NCBI GenBank assembly: GCA_963746325.1
Contig: CAVVBC010000046.1
Location: 1 to 64,000 of the forward strand
Length of the DNA: 64,000 nt
Origin: RPQJ01 sp963746325
Lineage (GTDB): Bacteria > Pseudomonadota > Gammaproteobacteria > Steroidobacterales > Steroidobacteraceae
Direction: 5' to 3'
A model generated the notes under the pieces. The model did no database searches and was not told where the DNA came from. It saw only the letters and a program-made list of their open reading frames with translations. This document shows positions 52,440 through 62,009 of this stretch, in pieces (positions within the stretch are counted from its first letter, which is position 1; each line of letters opens with the position of its first letter). A program made the position numbers and the translations under genes.

Positions 52440-55205
52440 GTGAAACATGCGTCGAACAAGGGCTGGGAGTTGCTCGAGCGCGCGTCGTCACGGCTGCGCT
52501 CATGGCTTCCCCGGTCAAGGGCGCTGAGGCAACGCTCTGGCATCGCCAGCCACCTGGCGGTGGCCTTCGCGGCCGTGGCGGTGCTGGCCCTGGCTGCCAA
52601 TTTCATGATCGAGCACGGCACGCTGATCGTCGTCACTTCTGCCCCCCAGGAGCAGGCAACCGCCGCGAAGGTTGCTGAGCTGGCTGTGCTCGCAGAGCGC
52701 ATCGACCGCAGCGATTCGATTGCGCTCGGTGCGACAGTCGAGCGCTTCGGTGATGCCGTTCTGACTCGCGTGCAGCAAGCGGAGCCGCAGCACACCGAGC
52801 AGCTGGTGGACGCGACGAGGGACCTCAAGTCCGCCGCGGCGGCCTATTTCCCGGGTGCCGGTGCGAGAGTCGACGCGGAAACGGTGGCGCGAATACGGCG
52901 GGGTATCGCCCGGCAGCAGGTTCAGGCCGCTGAGCTCGTTCGTGTGGCGGATCGGCGGCGCGCGCTCGTAGGGCAGTACCGGGAAGCGTTCGACACCCTG
53001 AATGCGCAGTTCAAGGCGGCGCTGGATGGTTCCTGGAAGATCTTTGGCCGCGTCGTTGCGCGCCGCGCGCTGATCGAGATCAGCCGTCAGCTCGACATGA
53101 TCCAGGACGACGTCTTCGGCTTTGCTCTTCCGGATCAATATGAGCAGGCGATGGTCGACGCGGCTGCGCTGCATGAAGAAGCGCTGCTGCGATCGCTCGA
53201 GGAATACGCGCGTTCCCTCGGTTCCTCCCAGGGCAAGGACTGGGCACAGCAGGCACGCGACCGTGCCCAGGATCTCGTATCCGCACGGGTCGCGCTGGTG
53301 GAGACCGACAAGGCGCGAGCGCGCGCCATGAAGCGCTTCGAGGATGCAAACGCCGCCCTGGTGGCCTTGCTCGAAGCTCCCATTAAAGCGCTGCCGAAGC
53401 CGCTGTCCGACCGACCGGAGTCCGCAGCGACCGCGGTTGCCCAGAAGGCGTCGCCGGCGCCGGTTCCGGCAGAGGTGGACACCGCGCAACCTGGCAGCCG
53501 CACGTGGTCGGGGCGGCGCGCGGCGTTGGCGTCGATCAGCATCGGCATACTGTTGCTGCTCCTGCTGCTCTCGGCGGCGATGGTGGTGCGCGTCGTCGGG
53601 CCAGTCAATCGACTCATGCAGGCCTCCCACAGGATTGCCGCGGGTGATACCGATGTCCGGGTGCCGCGGGGTGGCATCCGTGAACTCGATTCACTGTCGG
53701 ACTCGTTCAATCAGATGGCCGTACGGCTTGCCGCTGCAAACCTTGCTGCCCGCGAGGCTCACGACCAGCTCGAGGCCAAAGTCCTGGAGCGGACGCGACA
53801 ACTGGCCCATCTCGCGGAGCATGACCCACTGACTGAGCTGCCTAATCGCCGCCAGCTGTTTACTCACTTGACGGCCGCCATCGATGCCGCGTCTACGCGG
53901 GGCGACCTCGTCGCGGTTTATTTTCTGGATCTGGACAACTTCAAGAACATCAACGACAGCATTGGACACGCGTACGGCGACCTCGTGCTCAAGAGCGTCG
54001 CCCAACGACTGGCGCAGGTCGCCGCGCCCTACGGCTTTTCCGCAAGGCTCGGCGGTGACGAGTTCACGATGGTGGTCGAACGGGCAACCAGCGTCGAGCA
54101 GATCGAACTGGCTGGAGAGGCCCTGGCGCGCGCCTTCCAGGAACCGCTGTTGGTCGATGGGCGTGAGGTCCTGACCAGCATCAGCATCGGCCAGAGTCAT
54201 TATCCAACCCACGCGGAGTCGGCGGAGGGGCTGCTGCGCGCCGCCGATGCCGCGCTGTTCCGGGCCAAGGCGATGGGACGCAGCCAACGGAGGGTATTCA
54301 CGCCAGAGCTGCTCGAGGATGCCGCGAAGCGATTCAACACCGAGCAGGGTCTGCGTCGGGCCATTGAGCGCGGCGAACTGGCTCTGGTGTACCAGCCGGA
54401 GATCCACGCGCAGACGCTCGAGGTAGGGCTCGTGGAGGCACTGCTGCGCTGGCGACTGCCCGACGGCCGGCTGGCCTCACCGTCGGAGTTCCTTGCCGTC
54501 GCCGAGGAATCTGGCCTGATCATGGAGATCAGCGACTGGGTGCTGCGATCCGCGATCGAGGCGGCTGCGCGCTGGCACCACGGTGAATGGCCGCAGGCGC
54601 GCGTAGCGATCAACGTGTCTGCACGGCAGGTCCTCGACCAGGGATTTCATCGGAGGGTGCAGGACCTGCTCCTGGAGCACCGCATTCCGGCCCGGTGCAT
54701 TGAGATTGAATTGACCGAGAACGTCCTCCAGACCGGCCCTGCCACTATTGCCGCGGTCCGACAGCTGCGGGAATCCGGCGTGGGTGTCGCGCTCGATGAC
54801 TTCGGGACGGGCTATTCCTCGCTCGCATCCCTCCAGCACCTGCCGCTGACGCGCGTAAAGCTCGACCAGAGCCTGATTGCCGACATTGACACTGGTGAGC
54901 GCTCGAGGGTGATCGCGCAGGCGATCGCCGGCCTGTGCGGAAACCTCGGCCTGGAAATGACTGCGGAAGGTGTCGAGCGCGAAGAACAACTCGCGCTTCT
55001 GCTTCAGCTCGAGCATTCCACCTACCTGCAGGGCTACCTGCTGTCACGCCCCATCGACTTCGATGCGGTGCCGGGCGCCCTGCAGGACATCCCGGCACGC
55101 CTGCAGTCCATGCTTGTTTCAAGTCCCGCATTAAGATCGCAGCGGGGCCAGGCCGTGAGAACGTCTCCTGTCGCGAGCCTGGGAAGACGATCGATCGTCA
55201 AATAA
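52440..55205 (+). CDS. Membrane GGDEF-EAL cyclic-di-GMP enzyme
   Basis: About 921 residues from a GTG at 52440. A membrane helix (HLAVAFAAVAVLALAANFMIE) is followed by a periplasmic helical sensor of about 350 residues, a second helix (ISIGILLLLLLLSAAMVVRVV), HAMP (GPVNRLMQASHRIAAGDTDVRV), GGDEF with intact ARLGGDEF, and EAL with intact motifs (VEALLRWRLP, AINVSARQ, DDFGTGYSSLASLQHLP, AEGVEREEQ, QGYLLSRP). Both cyclase and phosphodiesterase sites look active. The start is unsure: an ATG at 52203 is in frame, but the added 79 residues lack coding character and would include the CRP-like site. Confidence 0.9.
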   Translation: MKHASNKGWELLERASSRLRSWLPRSRALRQRSGIASHLAVAFAAVAVLALAANFMIEHGTLIVVTSAPQEQATAAKVAELAVLAERIDRSDSIALGATVERFGDAVLTRVQQAEPQHTEQLVDATRDLKSAAAAYFPGAGARVDAETVARIRRGIARQQVQAAELVRVADRRRALVGQYREAFDTLNAQFKAALDGSWKIFGRVVARRALIEISRQLDMIQDDVFGFALPDQYEQAMVDAAALHEEALLRSLEEYARSLGSSQGKDWAQQARDRAQDLVSARVALVETDKARARAMKRFEDANAALVALLEAPIKALPKPLSDRPESAATAVAQKASPAPVPAEVDTAQPGSRTWSGRRAALASISIGILLLLLLLSAAMVVRVVGPVNRLMQASHRIAAGDTDVRVPRGGIRELDSLSDSFNQMAVRLAAANLAAREAHDQLEAKVLERTRQLAHLAEHDPLTELPNRRQLFTHLTAAIDAASTRGDLVAVYFLDLDNFKNINDSIGHAYGDLVLKSVAQRLAQVAAPYGFSARLGGDEFTMVVERATSVEQIELAGEALARAFQEPLLVDGREVLTSISIGQSHYPTHAESAEGLLRAADAALFRAKAMGRSQRRVFTPELLEDAAKRFNTEQGLRRAIERGELALVYQPEIHAQTLEVGLVEALLRWRLPDGRLASPSEFLAVAEESGLIMEISDWVLRSAIEAAARWHHGEWPQARVAINVSARQVLDQGFHRRVQDLLLEHRIPARCIEIELTENVLQTGPATIAAVRQLRESGVGVALDDFGTGYSSLASLQHLPLTRVKLDQSLIADIDTGERSRVIAQAIAGLCGNLGLEMTAEGVEREEQLALLLQLEHSTYLQGYLLSRPIDFDAVPGALQDIPARLQSMLVSSPALRSQRGQAVRTSPVASLGRRSIVK

Positions 55206-55374
55206 CGTCGAACTCGCTGACGATGAATAGACCGAGACGATGTCCCGTTCTGTTCGTCGCGGTTATAGGACGGAACCTACAAGAGACGCGCAAATGGACT
55301 GACTGAGGCGAACGCGCAGGAAAAATATCCTCGTTTGATAACGCCAACCAACTGTCGGCGTCTGGGGGGATTGC

Positions 55375-55809
55375 ATGAAGACCATCAGCTCGCTCGTGTT
55401 TGCCTTGACACTGATGTCGCCGGCCGTATTCGCTGCCGATCCCAACTACGGGTGCGACAGCGTCAACTTTGGTGACGAAGTGCTCGCGAAGATGCCCAAT
55501 GCGAAGGCCCTGTGCCGCGGCATTGCCGAAAAGAACGGGGGTATCTACGTCCATTACATCGCGGAAGTGGAATCCAGGGACGCGTCCAGCGTCACCGTTA
55601 AGTTCCTGAACAAGGACAACAAACCCGTCACGCGAGTGAAATTTGAACCGATGGCGGACCAGACGGTCATGGTGGACAAGAAGTCCGTACCGTATTCGTC
55701 ATTGAAGAAGGGCGAGAAGATCGACATCTGGATCGAACAGAAAAAATGGGGCCTCTTCGCGAGTCCTGACGGGTCAGCCATGAAGGTCAACTCTGTCGAA
55801 CACCTCTGA
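55375..55809 (+). CDS. Secreted small protein of unknown function
   Basis: A 144-residue protein with a clear signal peptide (KTISSLVFALTLMSPAVFAADP, cleavage after AFA). The mature part begins with GCDSVNFGDEVLAKMPNAKALC (two cysteines, perhaps a disulfide) and continues in short beta strands (VHYIAEVESRDASSVTVKFL). GGGGGA stands 6 nt before the ATG. The gene appears more A/T-rich than its neighbours by eye. No family recognised; perhaps recently acquired. Confidence 0.8.
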   Translation: MKTISSLVFALTLMSPAVFAADPNYGCDSVNFGDEVLAKMPNAKALCRGIAEKNGGIYVHYIAEVESRDASSVTVKFLNKDNKPVTRVKFEPMADQTVMVDKKSVPYSSLKKGEKIDIWIEQKKWGLFASPDGSAMKVNSVEHL

Positions 55810-55918
55810 CGGTCGAGTGGTCATCGAGTGGCAGTAGAACTGCAAGTCTGGAACTCTGACGTGAGTCGCCAGCATGACAGGCAACTAAGTCACCTCGCCG
55901 CTGATGGGAATCGGCGAC

Positions 55919-57082
55919 CTATTGCCGCCCGTTGACCTCATTTCCGCCGGGGTAGCCCGTAGCCAGATCTTCCTCGACGAATCGCAGCAAGGCTTCCAGC
56001 ATGGCCTCGCGCGGGTAGTCGTTCTTGTCGACCAGTGTCTTCGCAATGCCGGGGTGCGAGCGACTCACGGGAACCGCTATGGCCCAGTGATCGGCATTCA
56101 GGAAACCGACCAGTGTGCTGCCGTGCAGGATCTGATCCGAGTAGATGACCTGGCTGTCATTGCGCCAATCTTTCTCGCCGAGAAGCTTGTACGACTTTTC
56201 GATGACCCGCGACACGCGGTCCGGTGTCGGCAGCGTCACGAGCGAGTAATAGCGGACCCCCGGTGCCAGGGGGTTCTGCGCCAGCCAGGCTTTGCGGACG
56301 TCCGGACGCAAGCTCGCCACGCCCCCTCCGTCGCCCTTGTCGCACGCCGCGCGGGGCCAGTGTCGCAGCAGCTCCGCCTGCTGTTGTTTCGCATCATAGG
56401 CGAGCGCCGAGCCGCCCACGGCACCTGCCGCATTGACCACGGCAGCCACACGCTCCCGGATCTCTGGATAGCGGACGACGGCTTCGAGGATGTCAGGACT
56501 GCCCTTGGAATAGCCCACGAGAACGAGCCGGGGTGGACCGGGATCCGGCGGCTGGGCCATGATCGCGTCACGGATCTGGCGGGCGTTGGTCTCTATTCCG
56601 GACAGTGAGTCGACAGCCATGACGGTCTGGTCGTACCCGAACTTTCGGAGGTGAGCGGCAGCGCTGCCCGGTGGATCGAGCCACTGCGCAAAACAGCCGT
56701 AACCGATGCCTGGCACGACTGCCGCTATCAGCCGCCGCCGGGACATCCCAAGCTCGACGGGCGCGCCCGTGCCCGCCGGTTCGTCGTTTACGGGAGTCAG
56801 GGCCGCCTCGCACGGACGGTAATCCGGCAGCTCGGTCCCATGCTGCTGCAGGACCGCGCAATAGATTTCACGGAAGCGTCCGCGTCCATCGGTCACGTCT
56901 TTGGGAATATCCACGGTGTACTTGTCGACCGCTGGCGGGGTGGTCGTGGCACAGGCACCGAGCACCAGGGCGGCCGTCATCGCCACCAGCACTCGCGGCG
57001 GCACTCCTGCGGCAGCGACGTCCAATCGGGCGGCGGACGTCCGGCGATGGGCCCTGAAGCAGATCCGACTAATCGCCCGCAT
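55919..57082 (-). CDS. Lipoprotein with alpha/beta-hydrolase-like fold
   Basis: A 387-residue protein with a lipoprotein signal (MTAALVLGACATT, lipobox LGAC). The hydrolase half has a nucleophile-like LVLVGYSKGSPD (GxSxG), a later DHWAIAVP that could hold the histidine, and a C-terminal helix set. A family name is not evident. The start at 57082 is chosen because AAGGAG lies 7 nt upstream. It overlaps the preceding LssY-C-like gene by 14 nt and is the last gene of a three-gene operon. Confidence 0.8.
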   Translation of the reverse strand: MRAISRICFRAHRRTSAARLDVAAAGVPPRVLVAMTAALVLGACATTTPPAVDKYTVDIPKDVTDGRGRFREIYCAVLQQHGTELPDYRPCEAALTPVNDEPAGTGAPVELGMSRRRLIAAVVPGIGYGCFAQWLDPPGSAAAHLRKFGYDQTVMAVDSLSGIETNARQIRDAIMAQPPDPGPPRLVLVGYSKGSPDILEAVVRYPEIRERVAAVVNAAGAVGGSALAYDAKQQQAELLRHWPRAACDKGDGGGVASLRPDVRKAWLAQNPLAPGVRYYSLVTLPTPDRVSRVIEKSYKLLGEKDWRNDSQVIYSDQILHGSTLVGFLNADHWAIAVPVSRSHPGIAKTLVDKNDYPREAMLEALLRFVEEDLATGYPGGNEVNGRQ

Positions 57083-58321
57083 CGTGGAACTCCTTCCGCG
57101 GCGCCACCTCGGCCGCACGCTCGTACGATATCGGCTCCCAGTCGAGGAGTTCGACGTCGGAGATTGTCAGCGGCCGCGTGCCCAGGAAAAGGGCGACACG
57201 ACGCCCGTCGGTGAAGTAGCTCTCCCCGCCTGCGGTGGTCCGCGGATGACCGGCAGGAACGGCACCCACTCCGCTGACGAAGGCGAGTTTCTCGAGACCG
57301 CCCGAGTACATGAAGTCCGAGATCAGAAAGTTACGAACTTCGTCCACGTCGGGATGAAGCTGCAGGTCGCGCGCGTCCTCGGGAAGGAATCGACCGCCGA
57401 CAGGCCTTCCCGTGTGGGCCACGAAGACGAATTGCCCGCGATGGTTGATTGGCGCCCTCCAGAGTCGGACCCAGTTCGCCGGAGCACCGGCTTGCGCGCG
57501 CTTGCGTAGATAGAGGTCCGGCAACCGCCCGAACACCCGTTGGCCCACGCCCTCCTCTGTCGCATTGCGGCGATAACCCCGCCTGACGAACGCGGCACCA
57601 ATGTCGTCGAGATCACCGACGAGTACGACATTCAGTGGCTCGCCCCCGGCGGCGTCTTCGTCAGTACTGGCACAACAAGGCAGGCTTTCGAGCGCCCGGC
57701 GCAATGCCTTAGGTCATCGTAGTGAGTGATTTCCGCTTCTGCGTAGCGATGGACCTGCTCGCCGGCCTGTGCGATATCACCGCGCACCGGCAGGAACAGC
57801 GTAAAGGGAAGCATCGTCTGGTTGCCCAGCAGGTCCACATTCAGCAACTTGGTGACGGGTTGGGGATTCGTAAACAGGATTCCGCTGCTGGCGCCGTGCG
57901 CCGGAATCGGGTTCGGAAAGGCCAGCCGGTCGAAGTGCACGTCGATGCGCTCATTGGTTTTGCCCCCCAATTTGACGTGCGCCGACCATGCCACTTCCAG
58001 CGGCGAGAAAAAATCGGGATCAGTGCCTGAGCGCAGCAGCCAGAGCACCTGTTCCGTGTCGTTACGGACCTCGATCCAGACCGGCTGTATGCCGGCCGCA
58101 GTGACGTCCGTGCCGAACAGTCGCCGGCTGTCGTCCGCGTCGAGTACCGTCGCACTGAGCACCACACCGCGCTTTGCTTCCGTCACGGCCCGGGCTCGCA
58201 ACGATGCATCGCTCGTGTCCGCCGGTGCCTGCCACGTGGCGCAGGCACTGAGGCTGGTCAGCAGGTAAGCGAGCCACGTGACGCGCACAGCTGCCAGCCA
58301 AACGACGACGCGCCACGTCAT
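57069..58321 (-). pseudogene. LssY-C-like lipoprotein paralogue, frameshifted
   Basis: Two overlapping frames together match the neighbouring 58318 gene along its length. The first gives signal (LAYLLTSLSACATW), IQPVWIEVRND, WLLRSGTDPDFFSPLEV, LAFPNPIPAHG and TNPQPVTKLLNVDLLG. The second gives LPCCASTDEDAAGGEPLNVVLVGDLDDIGAAFVRRGY, WVRLWRAPINHRGQFVFVAHTGRP and HPDVDEVRNFLISD. The join is near 57700-57715. The interval is 1253 nt, remainder 2, so one base is missing. Repaired, it is about 417 residues. The second half resembles the LssY C-terminal domain. It overlaps the upstream gene by ATGA. Confidence 0.8.
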
Positions 58322-59610
58322 GGCCGCTCGTCCTCAATAACCTGATTTGCGAAGCCGCGACGCAGGGATTCCCACGGCAGGAACTCGATTGCGTCGAGCG
58401 ACGTTGGTTCCTTGTCGAACAGCAGCACGATGCGCAGCCCGCCGGTGTAATAGGGGTCTGTCGTCAGGTTCTCGCGCGGCGCATCTTTGGGTGCGACGCC
58501 GACTCCGCCGACGAAGCCTATGGCTCGCACGCCCTGCGAATACACGAGATCCTCGGTCAAGGCCCGAGCGGCCTCGTCCACGTCGGGATCGATCTTGTGT
58601 GTCGTAAACGTCGGGGAATGGATGGTCAGGCGGCTGCCGATGTCGCGACTGATCTGCCCCACCCATACCCACCTGCCGTGATAGCGCATCGGACTGCGCC
58701 AGAGCCGAAGATGGTTGCGCTGGTGGATGTTGTCACGAGCCTTCTGCAAGGCAACGTCCTGCGATCGACCGTAGAGATACAGGTTACTTATCGGCGCGTA
58801 CGGGTAACGCTCCCGCGACATCGCGGATTTCATCATCCGCATCACCGATCCGCGCCAGGTCGTTTCCGTCGGGCTCCAGCCGCGTCGTATCAACGCGGGG
58901 AAGGCGTCCTCAAGCCCACCGATGACGATCAGGTTGAGCGGATCGCCATTCTTGGTGCCGTCCTCATTCGTCACGCAGCACGGCAGGGCCCTCAGCGCTG
59001 CCCGGAATTCCTCGTCGTTCGTGTAGTCGATGACGACGCTCTCGGGCGCACTGGGTTTGTTTCTTCGAAAGACCTTGCTGACGTGGTAGTCGGCGCGCAG
59101 ACCAGGGACGCCGGCGAGAAAAGAGACGCTGCGGCTGCGGTGGGTGGCGAACAAATCGATCTGCAGGAGCTTGACGCCCTCCTGGAGGTTGGTGAGGACG
59201 AAGCCCGCGACCTTCCCGCCCGGCGGCACCGGGTTGTGGAACGCGAGTTGCCTGAAGCGGCTATCAAGTTCGTCCGGCCGCATGCCGGGCTTGTCCCGGG
59301 CCATCACCTCCGCGGCCTCGGAGGCCGGAAAGAAGTTCGGGTCAACTCCCGGGAACAGCAGCCAGTACGGGACGTCCTCCGTATTTTCGATCTCGATCCA
59401 GACGGGCTGGATCATCTTTGCGGCCAGTGGCGCACCATACACGGCAGCGCTCTCCTCGGCGGACAGTGCGGCCGCCGAAACATGGACGCCGCCGATGGTT
59501 CCGGATTGCGCGCGCTCGAGGTAGCTCGATGCGGCTTGGGCGTCCGTCGCGACAGTCGCCACGGCTCCCAGTATGCCGACAGCCGCGATCTTGGTGACCA
59601 GGGCTCTCAC
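58318..59610 (-). CDS. Secreted LssY C-terminal-domain-like protein
   Basis: A 430-residue protein with a signal peptide (LVTKIAAVGILGAVATVATDAQA). The N-terminal half is beta-rich (IQPVWIEIENTEDVPYWLLFPGVDPNFFPASEA). The C-terminal half shows the LssY-C pattern: LPCCVTNEDGTKNGDPLNLIVIGGLEDAFPALIRRGW, APISNLYLYGRSQDVALQKA, HLRLWRSPMRYHGRWVWVGQISRDIG, and HKIDPDVDEAARALTEDL. LssY was named for a type I secretion locus of Legionella, but this domain's function is unknown. The start is GTG 59610 with GGGAG 8 nt upstream; a TTG at 59625 is in frame. Confidence 0.85.
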   Translation of the reverse strand: MRALVTKIAAVGILGAVATVATDAQAASSYLERAQSGTIGGVHVSAAALSAEESAAVYGAPLAAKMIQPVWIEIENTEDVPYWLLFPGVDPNFFPASEAAEVMARDKPGMRPDELDSRFRQLAFHNPVPPGGKVAGFVLTNLQEGVKLLQIDLFATHRSRSVSFLAGVPGLRADYHVSKVFRRNKPSAPESVVIDYTNDEEFRAALRALPCCVTNEDGTKNGDPLNLIVIGGLEDAFPALIRRGWSPTETTWRGSVMRMMKSAMSRERYPYAPISNLYLYGRSQDVALQKARDNIHQRNHLRLWRSPMRYHGRWVWVGQISRDIGSRLTIHSPTFTTHKIDPDVDEAARALTEDLVYSQGVRAIGFVGGVGVAPKDAPRENLTTDPYYTGGLRIVLLFDKEPTSLDAIEFLPWESLRRGFANQVIEDERP

Positions 59611-59940
59611 TGCAATGGCTCCCAAGATCTCTTGAGGATTTGGAGCGAAGTCTGTGCGACGCAGGCTTGTTCAGCGATAGGACAAACGGCCGGCGGTGGG
59701 TAGGCGTTGGGCTTCCGGAGCTCGCTTCGGACAATGCCGTCAGTGCCCTGCGTTCACGCCATAAGTAGGCCCCTTCTGACGTACATCGCCAGCGAAGCGG
59801 AACACAATCAACTTGTCAGCAGCGCGTACGGGTGGAAGGGAAGTTCATCCGAACCTGCTGAGGAGGAAAGGAACCAGCCGAATTCGTCCATGCGATCCGG
59901 TGGTTGCAGCGACAGGAAGGTAAGCCAAGGAGAGGATTAC
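59611..59940. other. 330-nt intergenic region between divergent genes
   Basis: It separates the LssY-C-like operon from the four-repeat periplasmic gene and must hold both promoters. A purine-rich leader (about 59858-59875 and AAGGAG near 59928) precedes the plus-strand gene. I found no convincing -35/-10 pair, hairpin terminator or open frame that looks coding. Confidence 0.5.
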
Positions 59941-60981
59941 ATGCACAAGCATAAGCTGCCTGGCGGCGTCACACTGCTGCTCGCGCTCGCAATTTTGAGC
60001 CCGATCTCGGCTCTGGCGCAGACGACCGTCACCCAACGAGCGAGCAACTTCGAGATCATTGCAGTCGATGAGAATTACCTGGTTGTGCGCGACCACAGTG
60101 GAACGCGCGCACTGACCGTGCCGCCGGACTTCAGGTTCACGGTGGACGGCAAGTCGCTGGGGGTCAGCGAACTGCATGCGGGCATGAAAGGCACAGCCGT
60201 CGTCACCACCACGACGATCCAGCAGCCGGTCTACGTCACGACTGTCAAGAAGGGTACGGTGACCTCCCAGACCGCACGCTCTATCCAGATCAAGGACGAC
60301 GACGGCAAGATTCACAAATTCACGCAGAGCGAAATCGACAAGCGCGGTATCCGCTTGTACGGGGGCGACTCGGTTATCCCCATTTCCCAATTGAACCCGG
60401 GCGACAAGGTCAGCGCGACCATCGTGACTGAAAGCGCGCCGGACATCATCACCACTCAGGCCGTGGACGCGAACCTCGCGGGCGCCATGTCGGCTGACGA
60501 ACCGATCAAGAGGAGCGCAACGAGCCAGGTAAAGGCGACTGTGGTGGCCGTCGACCAGGCGACACGTCTCGTCACGCTCAAAGGCCCGGAGGGCAAGACA
60601 TTCGAGGTCGTGGCCGGGTCTGCGGTGCACCACCTCGATCAGGTCCAGCCCGGCGACGTGGTGGCGGTGACCTACACCGAGTCACTTGCCTTTCAGGTCG
60701 TGCCCAAGGGCGAGAAGCCGCAGGGCTCGTCGGAGAGCGTCGAGCGAACCAAGGGCGGTGGCGAGGTTGGCCGTGTGGTGACCAGGTCTTTCAAGATCGA
60801 CTCGTACGATCCGAACACGCATGTCCTGTGGGGGACCGGCGCGCAGGGCAACACCCGGTCGATCACCGTGCAGGACCCGAAGGCGCAGGCCGCGCTGGCC
60901 AAGCTGTCACCGGGTAATGAAGTGCAGGTGACCTATAGCGAGTCCTTGGCAATCAAGCTGGAAAAGGTTGCGTCGAAGTAA
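59941..60981 (+). CDS. Periplasmic protein of four related beta-rich units
   Basis: A 346-residue protein with a signal peptide (HKHKLPGGVTLLLALAILSPISALAQ). Four units of about 70-80 residues follow. Each has the pattern of a valine-rich strand (NFEIIAVDEN, GTVTSQTARSIQI, ATVVAVDQATRLVTL, SFKIDSYDPNTHVLW), a Gly-rich turn, and a closing strand with GD/GM (ELHAGMKGTAVV, QLNPGDKVSATIV, QVQPGDVVAVTYTESLA, KLSPGNEVQVTYSESLA). This resembles DUF5666-like OB units. AAGGAG precedes the ATG by 8 nt. Function unknown; substrate or metal binding is conceivable but unsupported. Confidence 0.82.
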   Translation: MHKHKLPGGVTLLLALAILSPISALAQTTVTQRASNFEIIAVDENYLVVRDHSGTRALTVPPDFRFTVDGKSLGVSELHAGMKGTAVVTTTTIQQPVYVTTVKKGTVTSQTARSIQIKDDDGKIHKFTQSEIDKRGIRLYGGDSVIPISQLNPGDKVSATIVTESAPDIITTQAVDANLAGAMSADEPIKRSATSQVKATVVAVDQATRLVTLKGPEGKTFEVVAGSAVHHLDQVQPGDVVAVTYTESLAFQVVPKGEKPQGSSESVERTKGGGEVGRVVTRSFKIDSYDPNTHVLWGTGAQGNTRSITVQDPKAQAALAKLSPGNEVQVTYSESLAIKLEKVASK

Positions 60982-61129
60982 GTGACGCCCGGTAATCGTC
61001 GTGGACCGCTGTGCTCGTGACGATCACCGAGACGCGCCGAATGGCGTCCTGGTCAGGGCAGGCATTGGATTGCATACCGGCCTGACGAACCAGTTTTTGC
61101 CTTCGACTTAGATAGTAGAGGTGAATCAC

Positions 61130-61714
61130 ATGAAACAGTTATTCGCACTAGTTGTGAGCGTGGCACTGAGTTCGATGTTCGGTCCGCTGGCCCAGGCAGA
61201 CGACGATGCGGCCAAGTGTGCGGAAACGATCGAGTTGTTCAAGGCCGCCGGCGAAAGCGCCGGCTTCTTCAAGAACAGTTACGGCTATGTCGTCTTCCCG
61301 ACAATCGGCAAGGCCGGACTCGGCATCGGCGGAGCCCACGGGTCGGGGTGCGTCTACAAGCAAGGGAAGCGGGTGGGCACGGCCAAGATGAATCAACTGA
61401 GCTTCGGCTGGCAGGCGGGCGCACAGGGTTACAGCCTGCTCGTCTTTTTCGAGGATGACAGGGCCTTCCAAGACTTCACCTCGGGCAACTTCGAATTCGG
61501 GGCGAAAGCCAGTGCCGTCGCCATCACGGCAGGAGCGTCCGGCAGCGCGGGTACCGGCGGAACGTCCTCTGGCGCAAGCGCCGGAAAGAACGACGCGACG
61601 ACCAAGACCCGCACCGGGTATGAGAAAGGCATGGCCTCCTTCTCGATCATCAAGGGTGGGCTCATGTACGAGGCCGCGCTCGCCGGCGCCAAGTTCAAAT
61701 ACGATCCGCTCTGA
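61130..61714 (+). CDS. SYLF-domain lipid-binding protein (Ysc84 family)
   Basis: A 194-residue secreted protein with a signal peptide (MKQLFALVVSVALSSMFGPLAQA). The SYLF/Ysc84 core is visible: YGYVVFPTIGKAGLGIGGAHGSGCVYKQGKRVGTAKMNQLSFGWQAGAQGYSLLVFFEDDRAF, and the end GMASFSIIKGGLMYEAALAGAKFKY. A Gly/Ser/Thr-rich insert (about residues 130-155) splits the domain. Members bind phosphoinositides in eukaryotes; in bacteria they are of unknown role. GAGGTG is 6 nt before ATG 61130; a GTG three codons earlier is in frame. Confidence 0.93.
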   Translation: MKQLFALVVSVALSSMFGPLAQADDDAAKCAETIELFKAAGESAGFFKNSYGYVVFPTIGKAGLGIGGAHGSGCVYKQGKRVGTAKMNQLSFGWQAGAQGYSLLVFFEDDRAFQDFTSGNFEFGAKASAVAITAGASGSAGTGGTSSGASAGKNDATTKTRTGYEKGMASFSIIKGGLMYEAALAGAKFKYDPL

Positions 61715-61792
61715 CCCGCAAGCAAACGTCGCCTTGCTTGCCATGGTGAGTGTCGAAGCAGGCGGCTGATTGCGCCCGGAGTTCGCCAAAAA

Positions 61793-61822
61793 GAGGGCGA
61801 GGACTCACCTGTCCTCGCCCTC
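61793..61822 (-). terminator. 12-bp hairpin terminator, minus strand
   Basis: GAGGGCGAGGAC (61793-61804) pairs perfectly with 61811-61822 around TCACCT. On the minus strand it is followed by a TTTTT run (the plus-strand A-run just before 61793), so it can terminate leftward transcription from the DUF4239-like gene. On the plus strand it lies 78 nt after the SYLF stop without a T-run. The remaining 61823-62009 stretch contains no recognisable gene. Confidence 0.75.
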
Positions 61823-62009
61823 GCTCATCAGCGCCCGTCCCTGGCCTCGGTCGGGTTATGTAGGGAGCACCCATATCTCGAACGACGGTGAGTCGTTCAA
61901 AGCCAGGAACACCGATAGCGGACGATCCCAGCGGCATCGTCACATGTGGCACGCAAGACAGACGTCACGGCCATGCAGCCATTCAGGTCATCAGGGCGCT
62001 ACCGGTGAC

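Noticed and set aside
61695..61952. An 85-codon minus-strand frame beyond the DUF4239-like gene
   Set aside because: It runs through the hairpin terminator at 61793-61822, has no Shine-Dalgarno and has no domain-like sequence.
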